Assembly (NCBI RefSeq): GCF_000093025.1
Contig: NC_014207.1
Coordinates: 2,170,001-2,234,000 of the forward strand
Source: Methylotenera versatilis 301
GTDB lineage: Bacteria > Pseudomonadota > Gammaproteobacteria > Burkholderiales > Methylophilaceae
Length of the DNA: 64,000 nucleotides
Direction of reading: 5' to 3'
This document shows, in pieces, positions 55,476 to 64,000 of the stretch (its first letter is position 1; every line of letters begins with the position of its first letter). Under the pieces are notes generated by a model. That model ran no database searches, was not told the origin of the DNA, and saw only the letters and a program-made list of their open reading frames with translations. The position numbers and the translations under genes are program-made.

Positions 55476-58400
55476 TTAAGAAAGCTTTTTATGCAAGTCT
55501 TGAAGTGACTCAACCGTCAATTCTTGCATATGCGCCATACCTACACATGCTGCTTTAGCACCAGCCAGCGTTGTGTAGTAAGTCACTTTATTTTGCAACG
55601 CGCTACGACGAATTTCGTAAGAATCAACAACTGCACGCTTGTCTTCAGTCACGTTCACAATAAAGCTAATGTCGCCATTTTTAATCATATCGACAATATG
55701 CGGACGACCTTCTGCCACTTTATTCACTGAAGCTACTTTTAGACCATTAGCCGTCAATGCAGTTGCTGTGCCTTTAGTCGCGACCAACTCAAAACCTAAA
55801 TCATGCAAGGCATGGGCAATTTCAACTACTTTATTGTAATCTTCTTTACGCACACTAATAAATGCTCTGCCGCCTTCAGGCAGCTTAGTAGAAGCACCAA
55901 GCTGTGACTTGAGGAAAGCTTCTGCAAATGTTGCACCAACGCCCATCACTTCACCTGTAGACTTCATTTCTGGACCTAAGATAGTATCTACGCCCGGGAA
56001 CTTAATGAACGGGAATACCGCTTCTTTAACTGAATAGAATGGAGGAACAATCTCGCGCGTCACGCCTTGCGCTTTAAGTGAAGTTCCGATCATGCAGCGC
56101 GCAGCCACTTTAGCCAATTGCAAACCACAGGCTTTAGAAACAAACGGCACTGTGCGTGATGCACGTGGATTTACTTCTAACACAAAGACTGTTTTACCTT
56201 GAATAGCAAACTGCACATTCATTAAACCTACTACACCCAAGGCACGTGCCATTTGTTTAGTTTGGTCACGCAACTCATCTTGCAGTTTTGCTGATAAGCT
56301 AAACGGTGGTAATGAGCATGCTGAGTCGCCAGAATGCACGCCAGCTTGTTCAACGTGCTCCATAATGCCGCCGATAATCACGTCACCCGTGTTATCACAA
56401 AGTGCGTCCACATCGACTTCTAGCGCATCATTCAAGAATCTGTCTAACAATACAGGTGATTCATTCGACACTTTTACCGCTTCACGCATATAACGCTCGA
56501 GCTGTGATTGCTCTTGCACAATCTCCATCGCACGACCACCCAACACATAAGAAGGACGAACAACGAGCGGATAACCAATTTCCAAAGCCAAACGAATCGC
56601 TTCATCGGGCGTTCTCGCAGTGCGGTTTGGCGGTTGTTTTAAACCAAGCTCTTGCAACATTTTTTGGAAGCGTTCGCGATCTTCTGCCATATCAATTGCA
56701 TCTGGCGTTGTACCAATGATAGGCACACCCGCCTTTTCTAAATCACGTGCTAATTTTAGTGGCGTTTGACCACCGTATTGCACAATCACGCCTACTGGTT
56801 TTTCTAAGGCTACGATTTCAAGCACGTCTTCCAACGTCACTGGCTCAAAATACAAGCGGTCTGACGTATCGTAATCTGTAGAAACAGTTTCAGGGTTACA
56901 GTTCACCATGATGGTTTCGTAGCCGTCTTCACGCATCGCAAATGCCGCATGAACACAGCAATAATCGAACTCAATACCTTGACCAATACGATTAGGACCA
57001 CCGCCCAAAATCATAATTTTCTTCTTATTAGTTGGCGCGGCTTCACACTCTTCTTCGTATGTTGAATACATATAAGCAGTGTTGGTCGAAAACTCAGCTG
57101 CACAAGTATCTACGCGTTTGTAAACAGGGCGCACTTGCAAAGCTTGTCTGTAAGCACGCACAGCGTGTTGGTCTGTATTGAGCAATGTTGCCAAGCGTCT
57201 GTCAGAAAAGCCACTGCGTTTTAATTTCAGCAAGGCTTGTTTATCTAAATCAGCAATCTGCTTGCCTTTTAGCGCTTGTTCTCTATCGATTAAATCTTTG
57301 ATTTGAACTAGGAACCAATGGTCAATTTTTGAAATATTGAACACTTGTTCAACGCTCATGCCCATTCTAAAGGCATCGCCAACATACCAAATACGCTCAG
57401 GGCCAGGTACCCCCATCTCTTTGGTAATGGTATCTAAATCTGTGGTTTTTTCATCCAAGCCATCAACGCCGACTTCAAGTCCGCGCAAGGCTTTTTGGAA
57501 TGACTCTTGGAAAGTGCGACCTATTGCCATCACTTCGCCCACTGACTTCATCTGCGTAGTTAAACGTGAATCTGCTTGTGGGAATTTTTCAAATGCAAAA
57601 CGAGGAATCTTTGTGACAACATAGTCAATTGATGGCTCGAATGATGCTGGCGTTGCACCACCAGTAATTTCATTGCGTAACTCATCTAAAGTGAAACCTA
57701 CCGCTAATTTTGCTGCCACTTTCGCGATTGGGAAACCCGTTGCTTTTGAAGCCAATGCTGATGAACGCGATACACGCGGGTTCATCTCAATCACAATCAT
57801 ACGGCCATCATCAGGATTGATTGCAAACTGTACGTTTGAACCACCAGTATCAACGCCAATTTCACGCAACACGGCAAGTGAGGCGTTACGCATGATTTGA
57901 TACTCTTTATCACTCAGCGTTTGCGCAGGCGCTACGGTGATTGAGTCACCTGTATGCACGCCCATAGGGTCTAAGTTTTCAATTGAGCAAATGATGATGC
58001 AGTTATCCGCAGAGTCGCGCACCACTTCCATCTCATACTCTTTCCAACCTAATAGCGACTCTTCAATCAATAGCTCATTGGTTGGCGAGGCATCAAGACC
58101 GCGTTCGCAAATGGAAATAAACTCTTCACGATTGTAAGCGATACCACCACCGCTGCCACCCATGGTGAATGATGGGCGAATAATCGTCGGATAACCAATG
58201 CTGGCTTGCACTTGCAAGGCCTCTTCCATGCTATGTGCTACAGCAGAACGCGCTGAACCCAAGCCAATTTTAGTCATGGCTTCTTTAAATTTTTGACGAT
58301 CTTCCGCTTTATCAATCGCTTCTTTTGAAGCGCCAATTAACTCAACTTTGTATTTTGCCAATACACCATGTTTATCTAAATCTAGCGCGCAATTCAGCGC

Positions 58401-58682
58401 GGTTTGGCCGCCCATCGTTGGCAACAAAGCATCTGGACGTTCTTTAGCAATGATTTTCTCAACCACTTGCCAAGTCACAGGCTCGATATAAGTTGCATCG
58501 GCCATTTCTGGATCGGTCATGATGGTCGCTGGATTAGAGTTCACCAAAATCACGCGATAACCTTCTTCACGAAGCGCTTTACATGCCTGCGCGCCAGAAT
58601 AGTCAAACTCGCAAGCTTGCCCAATCACAATTGGACCCGCGCCGATGATTAGAATAGATTTAATGTCTGTACGTTTTGCCAT
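55476..58682 (-). CDS. carB: Carbamoyl-phosphate synthase large subunit CarB
   Basis: A 1068-residue enzyme making carbamoyl phosphate for arginine and pyrimidines. Two homologous ATP-grasp halves: the first with [17 protein letters not shown] and [11 protein letters not shown], the second with [15 protein letters not shown] and the QGIEFDYC region between. A C-terminal MGS-like allosteric domain follows from about residue 940. The motifs [11 protein letters not shown] and [16 protein letters not shown] mark both halves. Length matches E. coli CarB (1073). Confidence 0.97.
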   Translation of the reverse strand: MAKRTDIKSILIIGAGPIVIGQACEFDYSGAQACKALREEGYRVILVNSNPATIMTDPEMADATYIEPVTWQVVEKIIAKERPDALLPTMGGQTALNCALDLDKHGVLAKYKVELIGASKEAIDKAEDRQKFKEAMTKIGLGSARSAVAHSMEEALQVQASIGYPTIIRPSFTMGGSGGGIAYNREEFISICERGLDASPTNELLIEESLLGWKEYEMEVVRDSADNCIIICSIENLDPMGVHTGDSITVAPAQTLSDKEYQIMRNASLAVLREIGVDTGGSNVQFAINPDDGRMIVIEMNPRVSRSSALASKATGFPIAKVAAKLAVGFTLDELRNEITGGATPASFEPSIDYVVTKIPRFAFEKFPQADSRLTTQMKSVGEVMAIGRTFQESFQKALRGLEVGVDGLDEKTTDLDTITKEMGVPGPERIWYVGDAFRMGMSVEQVFNISKIDHWFLVQIKDLIDREQALKGKQIADLDKQALLKLKRSGFSDRRLATLLNTDQHAVRAYRQALQVRPVYKRVDTCAAEFSTNTAYMYSTYEEECEAAPTNKKKIMILGGGPNRIGQGIEFDYCCVHAAFAMREDGYETIMVNCNPETVSTDYDTSDRLYFEPVTLEDVLEIVALEKPVGVIVQYGGQTPLKLARDLEKAGVPIIGTTPDAIDMAEDRERFQKMLQELGLKQPPNRTARTPDEAIRLALEIGYPLVVRPSYVLGGRAMEIVQEQSQLERYMREAVKVSNESPVLLDRFLNDALEVDVDALCDNTGDVIIGGIMEHVEQAGVHSGDSACSLPPFSLSAKLQDELRDQTKQMARALGVVGLMNVQFAIQGKTVFVLEVNPRASRTVPFVSKACGLQLAKVAARCMIGTSLKAQGVTREIVPPFYSVKEAVFPFIKFPGVDTILGPEMKSTGEVMGVGATFAEAFLKSQLGASTKLPEGGRAFISVRKEDYNKVVEIAHALHDLGFELVATKGTATALTANGLKVASVNKVAEGRPHIVDMIKNGDISFIVNVTEDKRAVVDSYEIRRSALQNKVTYYTTLAGAKAACVGMAHMQELTVESLQDLHKKLS

Positions 58683-58720
58683 TCAATTTAACTTTATAAA
58701 TATTTAATTTTTTAAAACTA

Positions 58721-59185
58721 CTATTTAACGCGCCCGGCGCGCAACATTTTGTAGCCAATATAGAACAAAAACGCTGATGGCAAAAACATCCACCAAGCTT
58801 TAAAGGGATTAAGTATGATTGAAACAATAATACCTAGAAGCCCTAAAAAACACGCAATCAATGCGTATATGTAATCAGCAACCACATGTCCCAACTCAAT
58901 CACGTGATAAATCTTATCTACAATTGACCGCGTACTCTCAGGCAGTTTTTCCCGATTTTCTGCTTTAATCTGCTGGAAGCGATCTAGCCACTGCATTGGG
59001 CTGTACCACTTCACTTCAACCTTGCCACTCTGCGCCACCGACTCTTGTCGCGCAACTTTATAAATTACAATGAATAAAAATAATCCAACAATCCACCAAT
59101 AGTACTGTGTTAGCCAAAGCTGCCAATCTTTTGGCAGTTTACCAAACCAAACACTCAACCACTTGCTTAGCTCAATAAACTCCAT
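58721..59185 (-). CDS. Unknown membrane protein encoded between carA and carB
   Basis: A 154-residue protein with a transmembrane helix near residues 29-43 (YWWIVGLFLFIVIYKV), a soluble charged middle (residues 47-98) and two adjacent C-terminal hydrophobic segments (ALIACFLGLLGIIVSIIL, WMFLPSAFLFYIGYKML). It ends in basic residues. I do not recognise its family. It starts 9 nt after carA and ends 38 nt before carB, so it is in the carA-carB operon. In most bacteria carA and carB are adjacent. No known link to carbamoyl phosphate. Confidence 0.8.
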   Translation of the reverse strand: MEFIELSKWLSVWFGKLPKDWQLWLTQYYWWIVGLFLFIVIYKVARQESVAQSGKVEVKWYSPMQWLDRFQQIKAENREKLPESTRSIVDKIYHVIELGHVVADYIYALIACFLGLLGIIVSIILNPFKAWWMFLPSAFLFYIGYKMLRAGRVK

Positions 59186-59194
59186 TTAAAGCTT

Positions 59195-60352
59195 TTACTT
59201 TCTTGCACCTTGCTTTTGCGCTTCCATAGACTGCACAAATTTATCAAACAAGTAGCTCATCTCGGTTGGACCTGGGCTTGCTTCTGGGTGACCTTGAAAG
59301 CTAAATGCAGGTTTGTCTGTACGCGCAATGCCCTGCAAGCTACCGTCAAACAATGAAACATGCGTGGTTTTGATATTAGCAGGTAAGTTGGTTGCATCTA
59401 CCGCAAAACCATGGTTTTGGCTGGTAATGTACACACGCTTAGATTCAACATCTTGCACAGGATGGTTTGCACCGTGGTGACCAAATTTCATTTTGTGCGT
59501 TTTAGCATTGCTCGCCAACGCCAACAACTGATGACCTAAACAAATACCAAATGTTGGAACACCAGTGTCGACGATGGTTTTAATTGCAGAAATAGCATAA
59601 TCACATGGCGCTGGATCACCTGGGCCATTTGAAAGAAACACACCATCTGGCTTATATGCCAAGGCTTCCGCTGCTGAAGTTTGCGCAGGTAGCACCGTCA
59701 CTTTACAGCCACGAGAAACTAGCATACGTAAAATATTGCGTTTAACACCGTAGTCGTAAGCTACTACGTGGAATTTTGGAGTAGCCGCATAAGTAAAACC
59801 TTTACCTAGCTTCCATTCGCCTTCGGTAAACTCATAAGGCTTATCGCAACTCACCACTTTAGCTAAATCCATACCAGACAAGCCCGGGAAACCTGAAATC
59901 GCAGCTTGCGCCAATGCAATCGCTTTTGCTTCATCTGCCTCGCCAGCTATTACTGCACCCGTTTGCGCACCTTTTTCGCGCAATATTCTAGTCAACTTGC
60001 GAGTATCAATATCGGCAATCGCCACGACATTGTTAGCACTTAAATACTCTGAAAGTGACTGCGTATTTCTAAAGTTACTATACGTGAGTGGCAAGTCGCG
60101 AATAATCAAACCGCTTGCATATACTTGACCAGACTCTACGTCTTCAAGATTCACACCATAATTACCGATATGCGGATAAGTAAGTGTTACGATTTGTTTG
60201 GTGTAAGATGGATCTGTGAGAATCTCTTGGTAGCCAGTCATTGAGGTGTTGAATACAACTTCACCTACTGTTTGGCCAGAAGCACCGATTGATGTTCCAC
60301 GAAACACAGTTCCATCTGCAAGTACTAGTATGGCGGGCAGGTTTTGTGACAC
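59195..60352 (-). CDS. carA: Carbamoyl-phosphate synthase small (glutaminase) subunit CarA
   Basis: A 385-residue glutaminase giving ammonia to CarB. The N-terminal half has [28 protein letters not shown]; the class I amidotransferase half has the catalytic Cys in [13 protein letters not shown], with His and Glu in [11 protein letters not shown]. Start is GTG at 60352 with a perfect AAGGAG ribosome site 6-7 nt upstream. It heads carA-membrane protein-carB. Confidence 0.96.
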   Translation of the reverse strand: MSQNLPAILVLADGTVFRGTSIGASGQTVGEVVFNTSMTGYQEILTDPSYTKQIVTLTYPHIGNYGVNLEDVESGQVYASGLIIRDLPLTYSNFRNTQSLSEYLSANNVVAIADIDTRKLTRILREKGAQTGAVIAGEADEAKAIALAQAAISGFPGLSGMDLAKVVSCDKPYEFTEGEWKLGKGFTYAATPKFHVVAYDYGVKRNILRMLVSRGCKVTVLPAQTSAAEALAYKPDGVFLSNGPGDPAPCDYAISAIKTIVDTGVPTFGICLGHQLLALASNAKTHKMKFGHHGANHPVQDVESKRVYITSQNHGFAVDATNLPANIKTTHVSLFDGSLQGIARTDKPAFSFQGHPEASPGPTEMSYLFDKFVQSMEAQKQGARK

Positions 60353-60437
60353 GGTAACTCCTTGGATTAAAACATTAATTAATTTTTTAGTGCTAAGTTC
60401 ATCATAGTATTCATTATGAACAAATGGCAGATACGCA

Positions 60438-60468
60438 AAACGGGAGGAGCTTTATACTCTTCCCGTTT
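60438..60468. repeat. Inverted repeat upstream of carA
   Basis: Stem of about 12 bp with one G-U pair (AAACGGGAGGAG / CTCTTCCCGTTT, loop CTTTATA) about 86 nt before carA in the carA-GS divergent gap. A T4 run follows in the leftward direction, so it could be a leader terminator/attenuator or an operator. Confidence 0.6.
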
Positions 60469-60512
60469 CAGAATTAACGAATTATACCGACAAGCGGCCT
60501 GCTTTTCAACTT

Positions 60513-60533
60513 TTGATTGTAACTTGATTGTAA
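60513..60533 (+). promoter_or_regulatory. Direct repeat upstream of the GS-family gene
   Basis: TTGATTGTAA at 60513-60522 repeats at 60524-60533, an 11-bp period on one helix face, 55 nt before the start. A possible operator; regulator unknown. Confidence 0.4.
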
Positions 60534-60587
60534 AAAGCCGCTTAGAATTTTAAAGTAGAAGTAAATAAAATACGTTAAAGGTTAGCT

Positions 60588-61922
60588 ATGAACAAATCGA
60601 TTTCCCAACTTATCACTGAAAACCACATCCACGAAATTGAGTGCGTGATACCCGATATGACAGGCATAGCACGCGGCAAAATCCTGCCTAAAGATTTATT
60701 TTTAAGTGCTGGCGAAATGCGTTTACCTAAAAGCGTGTTGTTGAATACTGTGAATGGTCAGCAACCTGATAACGGGCCTTATGTGGGCGATACCGACCCC
60801 GATATGATCTGCAAGCCAGACATTTCAACCTTTAGAGTTGTGCCTTGGGCTGCAGAGCCTGTGGCCGTGATTATTCACGACTGTTTGGAATGGGATGGCA
60901 CACCAGTAGCACTTTCGCCGCGCGCCGTGCTACGCCGTGTGATTGATCTTTATACTAAGCGTGGCTGGCGTCCAGTGGTGGCGCCGGAAATGGAGTTTTT
61001 TCTTGTAGCTCGCCAACAAAACCCTCATGAACCTCTACAACCGCCTATTGGTCGCACAGGCAAGCCGGAAGCTGGCAGACAGAGTTATTCAATTGATGCG
61101 GTAAATGATTTTGACCCATTTTTCATGGAGCTTTCTAAATTCTGCGACGTGCACAGATTAGGCGTCGAGACTTTGATTCACGAAGCTGGTGCAGGGCAAA
61201 TGGAGATCAATTTCACCCATGGTGACCCGTTAGAATTAGCTGATCGCGTGTTTTTATTCAAACGCACAGTGCGCGAAACGGCTTTGCGTCACGGCATATT
61301 TGCCACATTTATGGCAAAACCAATGGAAGCCGAGCCAGGCAGCGCGATGCATATACACCAAAGCGTCATTGATGCTGACGGCAACAATATATTTAGCAAA
61401 GCCGATGGCAGCGCTAGCCCTGAGTTTTTCCACTATATCGCGGGTTTACAAAAATATGTTCCACAAGTGATGCCTATGTTTGCACCTTATGTAAACTCAT
61501 ATCGCAGACTAGCGCCATTCATGTCGGCCCCTACCAATGTGCGTTGGGGTTATGACAACCGTACTTGTGGTATACGTGTACCTAACTCTGACGCAAACTC
61601 AAGGCGCGTTGAAAACCGTGTACCAGGCGTAGATGTGAACCCCTATTTAGCGATTGCCGCCACACTAGCTTGTGGTTACCAAGGAATAGTTGAAGCGCTG
61701 CAGCCAACTGAAGCGCTAACAACTAGTGCATGGAACATGGCGGATGACCTGCCACATCATTTAGAAGATGCGATTGAATTGCTGCGTAACTGTGAGCCTA
61801 TGCATGAGCTTTTTGGCACAAAATTTGTTGATGCGTTCTGCGCGGTTAAAGAGTTGGAATATGGCACTTACAACCGCGTGATTAGCTCGTGGGAGCGTGA
61901 GCATTTATTGTTACTGGTATAA
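60588..61922 (+). CDS. Glutamine synthetase family enzyme, PuuA-like
   Basis: A 444-residue ligase of the glutamine synthetase superfamily. It shows the N-terminal ECVIPDMTGIARGKIL, the ATP/glutamate-binding VAPEMEFFLV near residue 140, the loop EAGAGQMEINF near 205, the HIHQSV metal ligand region near 260, and APTNVRWGYDNRTCGIRVPN near 313, which replaces the classical NxR loop. The C-terminal Tyr-adenylylation motif of GlnA is absent. This form matches gamma-glutamylputrescine synthetase (PuuA) and gamma-glutamyl-methylamide synthetase (GmaS) relatives; without neighbours of either pathway I cannot choose. Ribosome site AAAGG. Confidence 0.85.
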   Translation: MNKSISQLITENHIHEIECVIPDMTGIARGKILPKDLFLSAGEMRLPKSVLLNTVNGQQPDNGPYVGDTDPDMICKPDISTFRVVPWAAEPVAVIIHDCLEWDGTPVALSPRAVLRRVIDLYTKRGWRPVVAPEMEFFLVARQQNPHEPLQPPIGRTGKPEAGRQSYSIDAVNDFDPFFMELSKFCDVHRLGVETLIHEAGAGQMEINFTHGDPLELADRVFLFKRTVRETALRHGIFATFMAKPMEAEPGSAMHIHQSVIDADGNNIFSKADGSASPEFFHYIAGLQKYVPQVMPMFAPYVNSYRRLAPFMSAPTNVRWGYDNRTCGIRVPNSDANSRRVENRVPGVDVNPYLAIAATLACGYQGIVEALQPTEALTTSAWNMADDLPHHLEDAIELLRNCEPMHELFGTKFVDAFCAVKELEYGTYNRVISSWEREHLLLLV

Positions 61923-61947
61923 ATCTATAATGAGCATGACAGTTGGA

Positions 61948-63189
61948 TTAGATTTCGCTCGACGTTAATATATCGTCGGCATAAACAACAAACATATTGC
62001 GGCCAAGGCGCTTAGCTGAGTACATCGCTTCATCAGCACACTTCAATAAATTTGCTGGGGTAGCGCCAGACTTTGAATAAATCGCCACGCCTAAGCTACC
62101 GCCAATTTCCAGCATTTTACCTTCAACTTCAAAAGGTTTAGTCAGGGCTTTAATGATTTTTTCTGCGGCTACCGTCGCTTGCTGCTCGTCGTCCACTTTT
62201 GGCAATAGAATCACAAACTCATCGCCACCTATCCTAGCAACTGTATCATCTGTGCGGAGTAATTCTTTCAAGCGCCCCGCCACACTCACCAATAATTGAT
62301 CCCCTACCTCATGCCCATAATCATCATTAACGGCTTTAAAATAATCCAAATCCAAGAACATAATAGCTACCATATGCTTTGAACGCTTAGCAGCTTTAAA
62401 TGCTTGCGCGGCTCGGTCATCTAGCAGCCTACGATTTGGTAGGCCTGTCAGTGCATCATAGTAGGCTAGCTCTGAAAGCACAGTAGTTGATTCAAACAGT
62501 TGCTTGAGCAAGTTCTCAACATACTCGTTTCTAAGAATCAGCCCAGTTAATATCAACAAAAAGAATAAAGTTAGCAAGGCCGGGAATAAGGTTTTACTCA
62601 GCAAGCGCTGATTCCATCCTTTTGCAGCTACATCGACGTTCAACATCACAAAATTTGGCGTTTTAACCGTAACACTCACAGGTACGCGCGCACTGATCCA
62701 TGTTCCCCAGTGGTCTGTGACAGGACCCTCGACAATAGGTACTCTTATTTTCATCACGCGCTTTAGCTCGTCACTCGCTTCTGTAAATATTTCAGCCAAC
62801 TTAGATATTTCAGAGGGTGGCTGTGGGCTGGCATCAAGTAAAAATCTAACCTGTTTTTTACTTTGAGTTTTATCTAAATACAGTAGATAGATAAAGTGAC
62901 AATCCACATTCACTCTACATGCGCTGTTCAGCTTTGAATTTAGTTCAACTAAATCTTTTACCTTAATTAGATCTGGATCAGTATTTAAGGTCTTTGCAAA
63001 AGGCTGCCAGTCGATAGATTTCTCGATAGTTCTAGCGTAAGTGATTAAGTTATTACGCATCTCCTCGTCTTGCGCTTGCTTGGTATGTATGACAAACAAC
63101 ACACCTGCAGCCGAGGTAATCGTAAATAAAAGAATATAGAAAAATCTAGAGCTAGATAAAAAGGATTTTAATCCGCCGAACTTAATCAT
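61948..63189 (-). CDS. Membrane diguanylate cyclase (GGDEF)
   Basis: A 413-residue protein. Two transmembrane helices (about residues 14-33 and 203-222) flank a periplasmic sensor region (residues 40-200) without a known domain. The cytoplasmic GGDEF domain (residues about 240-405) has the active ARIGGDEFVILLP site and DALTGLPNRR; the inhibitory I-site RTDD lies five residues before GGDEF, so product inhibition by c-di-GMP is expected. It should make c-di-GMP in response to an external signal. Convergent with the GS-family gene. Confidence 0.93.
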   Translation of the reverse strand: MIKFGGLKSFLSSSRFFYILLFTITSAAGVLFVIHTKQAQDEEMRNNLITYARTIEKSIDWQPFAKTLNTDPDLIKVKDLVELNSKLNSACRVNVDCHFIYLLYLDKTQSKKQVRFLLDASPQPPSEISKLAEIFTEASDELKRVMKIRVPIVEGPVTDHWGTWISARVPVSVTVKTPNFVMLNVDVAAKGWNQRLLSKTLFPALLTLFFLLILTGLILRNEYVENLLKQLFESTTVLSELAYYDALTGLPNRRLLDDRAAQAFKAAKRSKHMVAIMFLDLDYFKAVNDDYGHEVGDQLLVSVAGRLKELLRTDDTVARIGGDEFVILLPKVDDEQQATVAAEKIIKALTKPFEVEGKMLEIGGSLGVAIYSKSGATPANLLKCADEAMYSAKRLGRNMFVVYADDILTSSEI

Positions 63190-63298
63190 GAAAGTTTCGT
63201 TTCTGAATTCTGAATAGACTCTTGATTTGGAATCAAGATGTGTGGCTGGAGTTACTACAAAAGTAGTGTTTTAGGGTTCCAAGATTAGCTAAGCGTGA

Positions 63299-64000
<702 letters not shown>

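Overview
The window is 64 kb of dense core chromosome from a betaproteobacterium. Moderate-to-low GC, the gene orders (nadB / rpoE-rseA-rseB-rseC-mucD-lepA; carA-carB-greA / yhbY / rlmE-ftsH-folP-glmM; a complete isc operon) and the protein styles suggest Methylophilaceae, perhaps Methylotenera-like. The family and genus are inferences; I see no 16S, tRNA or methylotrophy marker here. There is no phage, insertion sequence, CRISPR array, plasmid gene or RNA operon. Both ends cut a gene: lepA lacks its C-terminus at the left edge and dapB its N-terminus at the right edge.

Layout. 1-8.3 kb: the sigma-E envelope-stress operon rpoE-rseA-rseB-rseC-mucD runs leftward, with a candidate sigma-E promoter of its own. 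Between mucD and lepA lie a periplasmic MORN-repeat protein and a divergent EEP-family hydrolase/cardiolipin synthase pair (ybhP-clsB-like). 8.3-13.3 kb: nadB, a secreted nuclease, an AT-rich gap with two consensus DnaA boxes, rhlE with a long leader, and slyD. 13.4-25 kb: a leftward group of a large AsmA-like DUF748 protein, mutS, a membrane protein of the misnamed 'site-specific recombinase' family, suhB, a rhomboid protease and a TIGR03790 protein. 25.2-33.8 kb: trmJ, cysE, then iscR, a second cysteine desulfurase, iscS-iscU-iscA-hscB-hscA-fdx, preceded by a near-consensus IscR site. CysE and the desulfurases link cysteine supply to Fe-S assembly.

33.8-48.9 kb is rich in phosphate and anion genes: a beta-carbonic anhydrase, a Pho-box-preceded porin, a phytase-like secreted protein, prfB-lysS (with the classical RF2 frameshift), an M29-like peptidase, arsC, a DUF47/PiT phosphate transporter pair, and pstSCAB-phoU with a clear Pho box. 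phoB and phoR are not in the window. 49-60.4 kb: glmM, folP, ftsH, rlmE, yhbY, a DUF4149 protein, greA, carB, an unknown membrane protein and carA. 60.6-64 kb: a PuuA-like glutamine-synthetase-family enzyme, a membrane GGDEF protein and dapB.

I found no clearly new multi-gene system. The most useful observations are regulatory: two Pho boxes tying an uncharacterised porin to the pst operon, the sigma-E and IscR autoregulatory sites, an N-terminally extended RpoE, tandem cysteine desulfurases, a REP-like element inside the isc operon, the DnaA-box cluster, and several perfect inverted repeats between genes.
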